DNA from: Pseudonocardia sp.
GTDB lineage: Bacteria; Actinomycetota; Actinomycetes; Mycobacteriales; Pseudonocardiaceae
Assembly: GCA_030453005.1 (NCBI GenBank)
Contig: JAKDLE010000100.1
Location: 1 to 8,017 of the forward strand
Reading direction: 5' to 3'
Length of the DNA stretch: 8,017 bases
In this document: in pieces, positions 1-6,531 of the stretch
Layout: each line of letters starts with the position of its first letter
How positions within the stretch are numbered: the first letter of the stretch is position 1
Translations under genes and position numbers: made by a program
Notes under the pieces: generated by a model
Database searches by the model: none
Seen by the model: only the letters and a program-made list of their open reading frames with translations
What the model was told of the DNA's origin: nothing

Positions 1-195
1 ACGCTGCTGGTGCACAGCAGCGAGGACACCGCGGTGCCGGTCTCGGCCAGCCGGGCCCTCGCCGCCGTCGCCCCGTCGCTGGGTTGGCCGTTGCGCTACG
101 TCGAGGTCCCGGGCGTGGAGCACACCGCCGCCTGGAACGCCGATCCGGCGGCCTACGAGCACCTCGTCAGCACGTTCCTACGCGACATCGAGTAG
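1..195 (+). CDS. alpha/beta hydrolase, C-terminal fragment (cut by window edge)
   Basis: The frame is open from base 1 to the TAG at 193-195, giving 64 visible residues with no start in view, so the gene begins outside the window. The segment looks like the end of an alpha/beta-hydrolase fold. It has a beta-strand LLVHSSEDTAVPV, where the Asp of SED sits where the catalytic acid is expected, then an amphipathic helix, a strand YVEVPGVEH carrying the probable catalytic His, and a final helix ending in FLRDIE. The Asp-Val-Pro and His placements are typical of the family. The nucleophile elbow (GxSxG) lies outside the window, so substrate and exact subfamily cannot be stated. A GTG at base 10 could be miscalled as a start, but the matching beta-strand begins before it, so that would be an artefact. 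There are 115 bases to the next gene, so co-transcription with ppiA is not obvious. Confidence 0.75.
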   Translation, partial: TLLVHSSEDTAVPVSASRALAAVAPSLGWPLRYVEVPGVEHTAAWNADPAAYEHLVSTFLRDIE

Positions 196-238
196 GCGCG
201 TCTGCGCACGTCGGCTGCGGCCGGCACCATGGAAGCGC

Positions 239-259
239 GGCTGAGCTTGCGAAGCTGCC
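239..259. repeat. short inverted repeat in the hydrolase-ppiA spacer
   Basis: The gap 196-310 holds a perfect 13-base palindrome with a 3-base centre: AGCTT (244-248), GCG, AAGCT (252-256). The flanking GGC (239-241) and GCC (257-259) can extend the stem across a TG bulge. There is no T-tract, so it is not a normal intrinsic terminator. It lies about 50 bases before the ppiA start and could be an operator half-site pair, an mRNA hairpin or a dispersed intergenic repeat. I see no convincing -35/-10 promoter pair elsewhere in this gap. Confidence 0.35.
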
Positions 260-299
260 ATCGACAGAGCACCACCGGCACGGCGCGACGAGCGCCAGC

Positions 300-306
300 G
301 AGGAGA
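300..306 (+). promoter_or_regulatory. ribosome binding site of ppiA
   Basis: GAGGAGA ends 4 bases before the GTG at 311. It is the strongest Shine-Dalgarno match on the rightward strand and supports GTG 311 as the ppiA start. Confidence 0.7.
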
Positions 307-310
307 CGGC

Positions 311-844
<534 letters not shown>

Positions 845-851
845 CCACCGC

Positions 852-1724
852 ATGACGTATCCCGCGGGGCCCCCTCCCCGCCCCGACGGCCCGCCGCCCG
901 GGGTCCCCGCGGTGTGCGTGCGCCATTCCGACCGGGCCACCGCACTGAGCTGCACCAGGTGCGGCCGTCCGTCGTGCCCGGAGTGTCTGCGCGAGGCGTC
1001 GGTCGGCTACCAGTGCGTCGACTGCGTGCGCCGGGATGGTCGCGAAGCCCGACGCGCCACCACGGTGGCGGGAGCCCCACCCGGCGTCCGGCCGCTGGTC
1101 GTCCCGGTGCTCATCGTGGTGAACCTGTTGGTCTTCGCGTTCACGGCCGCCCAGGCGGGGAGCATCTCCTCGAACTTCGACTCCGACCTGTTCGCCTCCT
1201 GGGCGCTCTCGCCGGGCACGGTGGCGGCGGGCGAGTGGTGGCGGATCCTCACCTCGGGGTTCCTGCACATCGGGCCGCTGCACCTCGCGTTCAACATGTT
1301 CGCGCTATGGGTGATCGGTCGCGACATCGAGATTCTGCTCGGTCGCGGCCGGTTCCTCGCGGTGTACCTGCTGGGCATCCTCGGCGGGGCGGCTGCGGTG
1401 ATGCTGCTCTACGGTCCCGCGGCGTTCGTGGCAGGCGCATCCGGGGCGGTGTTCGGACTGATGGGCGGGCTACTGGTGGCGCTGCTCCGGCTGCGGCGCC
1501 CTCCCGGCCAGGTGATCGGCCTGCTGGCCGTCAACCTCGCACTGGGGTTCTTCATCCCGGGAATCTCGTGGCAGGCGCACGTCGGCGGGATGATCCTCGG
1601 GGCCGCGGCCACGGCGGTGCTGGTCTACGCCCCCCCGCAGCGACGCGCACCCGTGCAGATCGGTGGGCTCGTCGCGTTGACGGTGCTGGTGCTGGCGGTG
1701 ATCACCGGGGCCGCGCTCGTCTGA
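852..1724 (+). CDS. rhomboid family intramembrane serine protease with N-terminal zinc-binding module
   Basis: This 290-residue polytopic membrane protein should cleave substrates inside the membrane. After a Pro-rich start, residues 22-58 hold paired metal ligands: Cys22/His25, Cys34/Cys37, Cys42/Cys45 and Cys55/Cys58. This B-box-like pattern could bind two zinc ions on the cytosolic side. Hydrophobic segments begin near residue 82 and run to the C-terminus (final segment about 270-290). Rhomboid hallmarks are WWR (129-131), HIGPLHLAFN (139-148; His144 and Asn148 align with E. coli GlpG His150 and Asn154, oxyanion side), GASG (195-198) with nucleophile Ser197, and QAHVGG (241-246) with catalytic His243. 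The dyad is intact, so activity is predicted; the substrate is unknown. The ATG at 852 lies 7 bases after the ppiA stop with only a weak ribosome site, so coupled translation is likely. In other actinobacteria a rhomboid also sits beside ppiA. Confidence 0.93.
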   Translation: MTYPAGPPPRPDGPPPGVPAVCVRHSDRATALSCTRCGRPSCPECLREASVGYQCVDCVRRDGREARRATTVAGAPPGVRPLVVPVLIVVNLLVFAFTAAQAGSISSNFDSDLFASWALSPGTVAAGEWWRILTSGFLHIGPLHLAFNMFALWVIGRDIEILLGRGRFLAVYLLGILGGAAAVMLLYGPAAFVAGASGAVFGLMGGLLVALLRLRRPPGQVIGLLAVNLALGFFIPGISWQAHVGGMILGAAATAVLVYAPPQRRAPVQIGGLVALTVLVLAVITGAALV

Positions 1725-1734
1725 CAGCGGTCAG
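1721..1734. repeat. mini inverted repeat holding both convergent stop codons
   Basis: CTGAC (1721-1725), the 4-base centre AGCG, and GTCAG (1730-1734) form a 5-base-pair inverted repeat. The rhomboid stop (TGA, 1722-1724) lies in one arm and the stop of the leftward PH-domain gene (reverse of 1731-1733) in the other. The stem is short and has no T-tract, so its use as a bidirectional terminator is unproven. No better terminator is visible between the convergent genes. Confidence 0.3.
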
Positions 1735-2048
1735 GTGCGGTGGGGACGCAGGGCGAGCAGCTCCGGTACGACGTCCCCGGGGTCCTCGCCGAGGTCGAGG
1801 CGGCCGAACACGAGCAGCCGCTCCGCGCCGTCCGCGGTGACGGTGTCGACCTCCAGCAGCGAGCTGTCGCGCCCCCACCGCCGCACGCGCTGCACCCGCA
1901 CGTCGTGGACGAGCGGCCAGGGGTGGTGTCGCGAACGGAACAGCCCGCCGACGGTGAGCCCGCCCGAGTCGGCCTGTAGACGCGGCCGTGCCCGCGTGCC
2001 GAACGCGGCCCAGCCGATGAGTCCGGCGGCCGCCGACCCGGCGAGCAC
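1731..2048 (-). CDS. PH-domain-like small membrane protein (start uncertain, probably extends upstream)
   Basis: From the first usable GTG (2048) this encodes 105 residues. The residues read as the second hydrophobic segment (about 1-17), a RPRLQAD turn, and a small beta-rich domain with GGLTVGGL, WPLVHDVRV, SSLLEVD and LLVFGRLDLGEDPGDV. This matches the PH-like domain family next to crgA in actinobacteria; its biochemical role is unknown to me. The same frame stays open to 2204. Bases 2048-2170 in that frame encode RTWSPAVALIVVLW and a further Ala-rich stretch, a typical first membrane helix, so 2048 is probably not the true N-terminus. That stretch has no ATG, GTG or TTG. Candidates are a CTG at 2192, which begins 1 base after the crgA stop (153 residues), or an ATG at 2170 that is one base out of frame. 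The gene is the last of the leftward block and converges with the rhomboid gene across 6 bases. Confidence 0.75.
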   Translation of the reverse strand: MLAGSAAAGLIGWAAFGTRARPRLQADSGGLTVGGLFRSRHHPWPLVHDVRVQRVRRWGRDSSLLEVDTVTADGAERLLVFGRLDLGEDPGDVVPELLALRPHRT

Positions 2049-2193
2049 CGTGCCCGTCGGATCGGATCCGGCGACGGCCAGCAGGACGCACCACGTGGTG
2101 GCCGCGGCTGCGGCGGCCCACAGTACGACGATCAGCGCGACGGCCGGACTCCAGGTTCGGACGGCCCCATAGTGATCACCGTTGTTCCGCAGT

Positions 2194-2463
2194 TCAGCGC
2201 CATCTCATGGTCATGATGAGGCCGATCACGATGAGTGAGAAGCCGATGAGGAAGTTGAACGGACCCAGCGCGGCCATCCACGGGATGAGGTCGGCGGCGA
2301 GGTAGTTCACGACCAGCCAGGCGAGCCCGACGAGCATCAGCCCGAGGAACACGGCCACGTAGATCGGGTTGCTGGGGCCCTTGACCTTCACCGGGGTGGC
2401 CGTCCGCGTCTCGTTCGCGGGCGGGGTGTAGACGGACTTCTTGCGGACCTTGCTCTTGGGCAT
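2194..2463 (-). CDS. crgA: cell division protein CrgA
   Basis: This is an 89-residue CrgA. In the known family it is a small septal membrane protein that binds FtsZ and peptidoglycan synthases and helps time Z-ring assembly and septum formation. The sequence has a basic start MPKSKVRKK, a flexible linker (10-30), the NPIY motif (32-35), a first membrane helix (about 34-56), a short periplasmic turn LAADLIPWM with Trp62, and a second helix (about 67-86) ending MTMRWR. Both length and layout fit the family (about 84-93 residues). An upstream in-frame GTG at 2469 is possible, but GAGG lies 7 bases before the ATG at 2463 and the family start is MPKSK, so ATG is preferred. It lies 75 bases after pabA, which leaves room for its own promoter. 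The PH-domain gene follows almost without a gap. Confidence 0.95.
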   Translation of the reverse strand: MPKSKVRKKSVYTPPANETRTATPVKVKGPSNPIYVAVFLGLMLVGLAWLVVNYLAADLIPWMAALGPFNFLIGFSLIVIGLIMTMRWR

Positions 2464-2470
2464 CAGCACA

Positions 2471-2474
2471 CCTC
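2471..2474 (-). promoter_or_regulatory. ribosome binding site deciding the crgA start
   Basis: On the reverse strand GAGG precedes ATG 2463 by 7 bases, good spacing. For the alternative GTG at 2469 the spacing would be only 1 base, so this site favours the 89-residue CrgA. Confidence 0.6.
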
Positions 2475-2520
2475 GTGTGACGGGTCGCCGGCGGCGGCTC
2501 TCGCCCCGGACGCTGCTCCC

Positions 2521-2526
2521 ACGGTA
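2521..2526 (-). promoter_or_regulatory. possible -10 element upstream of crgA
   Basis: On the reverse strand TACCGT fits the loose actinobacterial -10 pattern TANNNT. It lies in the pabA-crgA gap, 57 bases before the crgA ATG. No matching -35 hexamer is visible at 16-19 bases, so this is weak support for a separate crgA promoter. The function is inferred from position only. Confidence 0.2.
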
Positions 2527-2538
2527 GCGCGCGGCTGG

Positions 2539-3174
2539 TCAGGCGCGGGCGCTCAGGGCGGCGGTCTCGGCCGTCAGGGCGTCGATCGTCGGCTCCTCGA
2601 CGGGGTGGCCCGCGGCGGCCATCCAGTTGGCGAGCAGGCGGTGCCCGCCTTGGGTCAGCACCGACTCCGGATGGAACTGCACGCCCTCGATCGGCAGCTC
2701 CCGGTGCCGCACCGCCATGATCACTCCGCTGTCGGTGCGGCCGGTGACCTCCAGGGCGGCGGGCAGGGAGTCCGGCCGGATCGACAGTGAGTGGTACCGG
2801 GTGGCGACGAACGGGTCGGGCAGCCCGGCCAGCACGCCGCGGCCGCCGTGCTGCACCAGCGACGTCTTGCCGTGCAGCAGCTCGGGGGCCCGCTCGACGA
2901 CCCCGCCCCACGCCACGCCGACGGCCTGGTGGCCCAGACACACCCCGAGCACCGGCAGCGACCGTTGCGCGCTGCGGCGGATCGCCTCGACGCTGGCACC
3001 CGCCCGCTCCGGCACACCCGGGCCGGGGCTGACCAGCACACCGTCGACGTCGTCGAGCTCGTCGAGATCCACCTCGTCGTTGCGGCGCACGACGGTGTCG
3101 GCGCCGAGCTGGGCGAGGTACTGCACCAGGTTGTAGACGAAGCTGTCGTAGTTGTCGATCACGAGCACGCGCAT
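2539..3174 (-). CDS. pabA: class I glutamine amidotransferase, aminodeoxychorismate/anthranilate synthase component II
   Basis: This 211-residue glutaminase subunit releases ammonia from glutamine for the chorismate-using partner (PabB for p-aminobenzoate and folate, or TrpE for tryptophan). In many actinobacteria one such protein may serve both. Seen in order: the N-terminal signature VIDNYDSFVYNL (5-16), VSPGPG (48-53), the nucleophile elbow LGVCLGHQ with Cys79 (76-83), HGKTS (101-105), YHSL (127-130), and the catalytic VQFHPES with His168 and Glu170 (165-171). The triad is complete and the length is normal. The frame stays open upstream into pknB, but the family begins MRVLVIDNYDS, so ATG 3174 is chosen; the ribosome site is weak. 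It lies 25 bases after the pknB stop, in the same direction, so it is probably read with the kinases. No chorismate-binding partner is in view, so pabA versus trpG cannot be settled here. Confidence 0.93.
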   Translation of the reverse strand: MRVLVIDNYDSFVYNLVQYLAQLGADTVVRRNDEVDLDELDDVDGVLVSPGPGVPERAGASVEAIRRSAQRSLPVLGVCLGHQAVGVAWGGVVERAPELLHGKTSLVQHGGRGVLAGLPDPFVATRYHSLSIRPDSLPAALEVTGRTDSGVIMAVRHRELPIEGVQFHPESVLTQGGHRLLANWMAAAGHPVEEPTIDALTAETAALSARA

Positions 3175-3199
3175 GGCGTCAGTGTCCCCGACGCGGAGG

Positions 3200-5119
3200 T
3201 CAGTTGTCGCCGAAGAACCCACCACCGAAGTCGCCGACGGTGACGAATAGCTGCTGTCCGTCACCGAGCGTCTGGCCCGGGGCGATCGACTGCCCGATGA
3301 CCTGGTCGTTCTGGCCGAAATCGGACACCGCCCGCTCCTGGAACTGCACGTCGTCGTTGCTGAAACCCGCCTCGTTGAGCCGGTCGACGGCGTCGTCGCG
3401 GCTCAGACCCACCAGGTCGGGGACGGTGACCTGGTTGCCCCGGGAGAGCTGCAGCGTCACCGTGGAGCCGGGGGGCGCGGGCTGGCCCGCGGGCGGACTG
3501 GTGCCGAGCACGGTGCCCTGCTCGCCGCCCCCGTCGACCTCGGTCTCCTCGACCCGGAACCCGGCCGCCTCCAACGTGGCGCGGGCCGAAGCGGCGTCCT
3601 GCCCCACCTGCGGCACCGGCACCGTGGTCGGCTCGACCCCGACGACGACGTTGACAGCGCTGCCTCCCGGCACGAGAACCCCCGCCGCCGGGTCCGAGGA
3701 GATGATCACACCGACCTGGCTCGGGTCCTGGGTCTCCTGAGTGCTCTGTTCGCCCAGCGTGAGCCCGTCGCCCGCCAGCTCGGTCCTGGCCTCCTCGACG
3801 GTCCGTCCCGTGAGCGCGGCGACCCGGACGGACTCAGGCCCGGAGCTGACGTAGAGCACGACCTCGGATCCAGCGTCCACCAGGACACCACCGGCCGGAT
3901 CGCTGCGGATGACGAACCCCTGCTCGACGTCCTCGGACGGTTCCTCCACGACCCGGGGCCGAAGGTCGTTGGTGATCAGCAGGTTCTGTGCGGCCGTGAC
4001 GTCCTGGTTGATCACCGACGGCACGGTCACCGGCTCCGGCGCGGGTGGTCCGCTGAAGATCTGGAACGCCACGAACCCGACCAGGGCCAGTGCGACCGCG
4101 ACGGCCGCCACGATCCCGACGATGCGACCGGTGCTGCGCCGCGGTTCGTCGTCGTAGTACTCGGTGGGCTCGGGCGGGATGGTATGCCGTCCGTTCATCC
4201 GCCGGGTGGCGCCGGAGGGCTGGCTCGCGGCCAGCATCGCGGTGCGCTCGTCCTCGCTCATCACCGTGGGTGCCATCGGGGTCTGCCCGCTGCGCACACG
4301 CACGAGGTCGGACCGCATCTCGGCCGCCGACTGGTAGCGGTTGGCCGGGTTCTTCGACAGGGCCTTGAGCACCACCGCGTCGAGCACCTGCGGGACCTCG
4401 GGGTTGAGCTCCGACGGACGAGGGGGGTCCTCCCGCACGTGCTGGTAGGCCACGGCGACGGGCGTGTCGCCGGTGAACGGCGGCTCTCCGGTGAGCAGCT
4501 CGAACAGCACGCAGCCCGCCGCGTAGACGTCGCTGCGGGCGTCGACGGCCTCGCCGCGGGCCTGCTCGGGCGAGAGGTACTGCGCGGTGCCGATGACGGC
4601 GGCGGTCTGGGTCACGTTCTGGCCCTCGCCCAGCGCGCGGGCGATGCCGAAGTCCATCACCTTCACCGAGCCGGCATTGTTGATCATGATGTTCGCGGGT
4701 TTGACGTCCCGGTGGATGATCTGGTGCCGGTGGCTGAAGTCCAGTGCCGCGCACACGTCGGCCATCACCTCGATCACCCGCTGCTGGGTCATCGGACCGG
4801 TGGACTTGACGATCTCGCGCAGCGTCTGCCCGTTGACGAACTCCATGACAATGTAGGGCAGCGGGCCGGTCTCGCTCTGCACCTCGCCGGTGTCGTAGAC
4901 GGCGACGATGGCCGGGTGGTTGAGCGCCGCGGCGTTCTGCGCCTCGCGCCGGAAGCGCATCTGGAACTGCGGATCGCGGGCGAGGTCGGCGCGCAGCACC
5001 TTGACGGCGACGTCGCGACCCAGCCGCGTGTCGAGCCCGCGGTGGACCTCGGACATGCCGCCGTAACCGAGCGTTCCGCCCAGTTCGTAGCGCTCGGACA
5101 ACAGTCGGGGGGTGGTCAT
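3200..5119 (-). CDS. pknB: Ser/Thr protein kinase PknB with four PASTA repeats
   Basis: This is a 639-residue transmembrane receptor kinase. The cytosolic kinase domain spans about 11-275: glycine loop LGYGGMSEVH (17-26), Lys40 (AVK), Glu59 of helix C, HRDVKPAN with Asp138 (136-143), DFG (156-158), and an activation loop VTQTAAVIGT with likely autophosphorylation sites Thr170 and Thr172, then SPEQ (183-186). A juxtamembrane linker (about 276-330) carries several Thr residues, followed by a single membrane helix (about 333-355). Four extracellular PASTA repeats follow: about 363-427, 429-494, 498-560 and 564-628. In the known family these bind muropeptides and localise the kinase to septum and poles, where it phosphorylates wall-synthesis and division proteins. 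The protein ends in a short Gly/Phe tail. ATG 5119 is chosen because AGAGG lies 5 bases upstream and the sequence MTTPRLLSERYEL fits the family. It follows pknA by 106 bases. Confidence 0.97.
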   Translation of the reverse strand: MTTPRLLSERYELGGTLGYGGMSEVHRGLDTRLGRDVAVKVLRADLARDPQFQMRFRREAQNAAALNHPAIVAVYDTGEVQSETGPLPYIVMEFVNGQTLREIVKSTGPMTQQRVIEVMADVCAALDFSHRHQIIHRDVKPANIMINNAGSVKVMDFGIARALGEGQNVTQTAAVIGTAQYLSPEQARGEAVDARSDVYAAGCVLFELLTGEPPFTGDTPVAVAYQHVREDPPRPSELNPEVPQVLDAVVLKALSKNPANRYQSAAEMRSDLVRVRSGQTPMAPTVMSEDERTAMLAASQPSGATRRMNGRHTIPPEPTEYYDDEPRRSTGRIVGIVAAVAVALALVGFVAFQIFSGPPAPEPVTVPSVINQDVTAAQNLLITNDLRPRVVEEPSEDVEQGFVIRSDPAGGVLVDAGSEVVLYVSSGPESVRVAALTGRTVEEARTELAGDGLTLGEQSTQETQDPSQVGVIISSDPAAGVLVPGGSAVNVVVGVEPTTVPVPQVGQDAASARATLEAAGFRVEETEVDGGGEQGTVLGTSPPAGQPAPPGSTVTLQLSRGNQVTVPDLVGLSRDDAVDRLNEAGFSNDDVQFQERAVSDFGQNDQVIGQSIAPGQTLGDGQQLFVTVGDFGGGFFGDN

Positions 5120-5124
5120 CACGG

Positions 5125-5129
5125 CCTCT
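5125..5129 (-). promoter_or_regulatory. ribosome binding site deciding the pknB start
   Basis: AGAGG on the reverse strand lies 5 bases before ATG 5119 and only 2 bases before the alternative GTG at 5122, so ATG is the better start. Confidence 0.5.
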
Positions 5130-5178
5130 GGGAGGTTCGGGTGGACGGGGTCATCATGCCGGGCGCGGTGTGCGTCGG

Positions 5179-5198
5179 GGGTGCACCGCCGCGCACCC
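5179..5198. repeat. inverted repeat in the pknA-pknB spacer
   Basis: The 106-base spacer between pknA and pknB is the largest gap in the leftward block. It contains GGGTGC (5179-5184) and GCACCC (5193-5198), a perfect 6-base-pair stem around an 8-base loop. No T-tract follows on either strand, so it is not a clear terminator; an mRNA stem or a chance GC-rich match are both possible. No convincing promoter is visible in this spacer. Confidence 0.25.
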
Positions 5199-5225
5199 GA
5201 TCGCCGGCAGGCCGATTGCGCGGGT

Positions 5226-6470
5226 TCACCGGACTGCCCCGATGTCACTCGCCGCGATGGCTGCGGCCCTCGCACCCTGCGGTATCCCGGGGTCCCCCTC
5301 CCCGAGGGACCGGAACAGGAAGATGCCGAACACCACGGCGGCCACGGTGAGCAGCACGAACAACACCAGCAGCAGCCCGCGGCTCGGTCCCGCCGCCGGT
5401 CGGAGCCGCAACGGCTCGGTCATCGGCGCCGCGACGGGCCGCCCGCGTCGGTCGGGCCGGTGGGCGTGGACGTCGCGCCTCTGCCGCCGGTCGGCGGGCT
5501 CGTCGTCGACGTCGGTGCGCAGGTGCCGGACCGGCACCGGATCCGCAGGCGCGTAGCGGCCCGGCGCGACGGTGGCGGACCCGCTCCCCGGCGTCCGGCC
5601 CGACGGCACCGGCATCGCCTGCCCACGACGCACCGCGGCGACGGCCTCGGCGAACTCGCCGCCCGTGGCGTAGCGCTGCGTGGGGTCCTTGACCAGCACC
5701 GACTCGATGAGCTCGCGCGCCGAGCGCGGCACGGTGTCGGGTAGCGGTGGCGGCGCGTCACGGACCTGCATCATCGCCACCGCCACGGCGCTCTCGGCCC
5801 GGAAGGGGCGGTGCCCGGCGAGGCACTCGTAGCCCACGATGCCCAGCGAGTAGACGTCGCCCGCAGGTCCGGCCTCGGAGCCGCTGGCCTGCTCGGGCGC
5901 GATGTAGTGCGCGGTACCCATCACCATGCCGGACCGGGTGACCGGCACGGCGTCGGCGGCCTTCGCGATCCCGAAGTCGGTGATCTTGATCAGCCCGTCC
6001 GTGCGGACCAGGATGTTGCCCGGCTTGACGTCGCGGTGCACGAAGCCGCGCTCGTGCGCGGCCTGCAGCGCGCGCGCCGCCTCCTCGATGATGCGCAGCG
6101 TCTCCGCCGTGTCGACGGGCCCGCGGGCGATCACCGCCGACAGCGGCTCGCCGCGCACCAGCTCCATCACCAGGTACGCCGTGCGCCGACCGTCCCCCCC
6201 AGGATCGTCGCTGTCGGCGTCGTCCTCGCCGTAGTCGTGCACCGCGGCGATGCCGGCGTGGTCCAACGAGGCGACGGTGCGCGCCTCGATCCGGAAGCGG
6301 TGCAGGAACTCCGGGTCGTCCGACAGCTCCGGCCGCAGGATCTTGACCGCGACGCTGCGCCCGAGCCGTGTGTCGGAGGCCTCCCACACCTCGCCCATCC
6401 CGCCGACCGCGATGCGCCGGTCGAGGAGGTAGCGGTCGGCGATGAGAAGACCGGCCGCCAGCGCCCTCAC
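5226..6470 (-). CDS. pknA: Ser/Thr protein kinase PknA
   Basis: This is a 414-residue membrane kinase that in actinobacteria acts with PknB on cell shape, division and peptidoglycan synthesis. The kinase domain spans about 14-283: glycine loop [11 protein letters not shown] (20-30), Lys43, Glu62, HRDVKPGN with Asp147 (145-152), DFG (165-167), an activation loop [11 protein letters not shown] with candidate phosphosites Thr178 and Ser180, then APEQ (191-194). A 15-residue acidic insertion (about 82-96, [15 protein letters not shown]) lies just before the hinge strand. A Pro/Arg/Asp-rich linker (about 284-363) leads to one membrane helix (about 365-386) and a short extracellular tail with no sensor domain. 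This makes it clearly PknA-like rather than PASTA-type. GTG 6470 is chosen because it places the start about 13 residues before the kinase domain, as is usual. A longer in-frame extension exists but overlaps pbpA and looks non-coding. pbpA ends 55 bases upstream. Confidence 0.95.
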   Translation of the reverse strand: MRALAAGLLIADRYLLDRRIAVGGMGEVWEASDTRLGRSVAVKILRPELSDDPEFLHRFRIEARTVASLDHAGIAAVHDYGEDDADSDDPGGDGRRTAYLVMELVRGEPLSAVIARGPVDTAETLRIIEEAARALQAAHERGFVHRDVKPGNILVRTDGLIKITDFGIAKAADAVPVTRSGMVMGTAHYIAPEQASGSEAGPAGDVYSLGIVGYECLAGHRPFRAESAVAVAMMQVRDAPPPLPDTVPRSARELIESVLVKDPTQRYATGGEFAEAVAAVRRGQAMPVPSGRTPGSGSATVAPGRYAPADPVPVRHLRTDVDDEPADRRQRRDVHAHRPDRRGRPVAAPMTEPLRLRPAAGPSRGLLLVLFVLLTVAAVVFGIFLFRSLGEGDPGIPQGARAAAIAASDIGAVR

Positions 6471-6495
6471 GGCGTGACCCCGGTACGGCCCGCCC

Positions 6496-6531
6496 TCACT
6501 GCGCCCGTCGTCACTGCGCCCGTCGTCACTG
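6496..6531. repeat. 15-base tandem repeat spanning the pbpA stop codon
   Basis: TCACTGCGCCCGTCG occurs exactly twice (6496-6510 and 6511-6525), and its first six bases occur again at 6526-6531. Read on the coding strand, each unit carries CAG-TGA, so the pbpA stop is followed by two more in-frame stops, each 15 bases apart. It occupies more than half of the 55-base pbpA-pknA spacer. The likely origin is slippage duplication of the pbpA gene end. Confidence 0.9.

Noticed and set aside
2132..2941. A 269-codon minus-strand frame overlapping pabA and crgA
   Set aside because: It is out of frame with two well-recognised genes and is Arg/Pro/Gly-rich with no domain. Its last codons only happen to include the ATG near the PH-domain gene start.
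3175..3264. 30-residue N-terminal extension of the amidotransferase
   Set aside because: The extra residues overlap the pknB C-terminus, are low-complexity Ser/Thr, and precede the conserved family start MRVLVIDNYDS.
5120..5275. 52-residue N-terminal extension of PknB
   Set aside because: It is Arg/Pro-rich, overlaps the end of pknA, and has no family match. ATG 5119 has its own ribosome site and is followed by the family sequence.
4184..5350. A 388-codon open frame on the plus strand opposite pknB
   Set aside because: It is antisense to the certain pknB kinase domain. Its His/Val/Arg/Gly-rich composition is the usual mirror of a GC-rich gene, with no recognisable domain.
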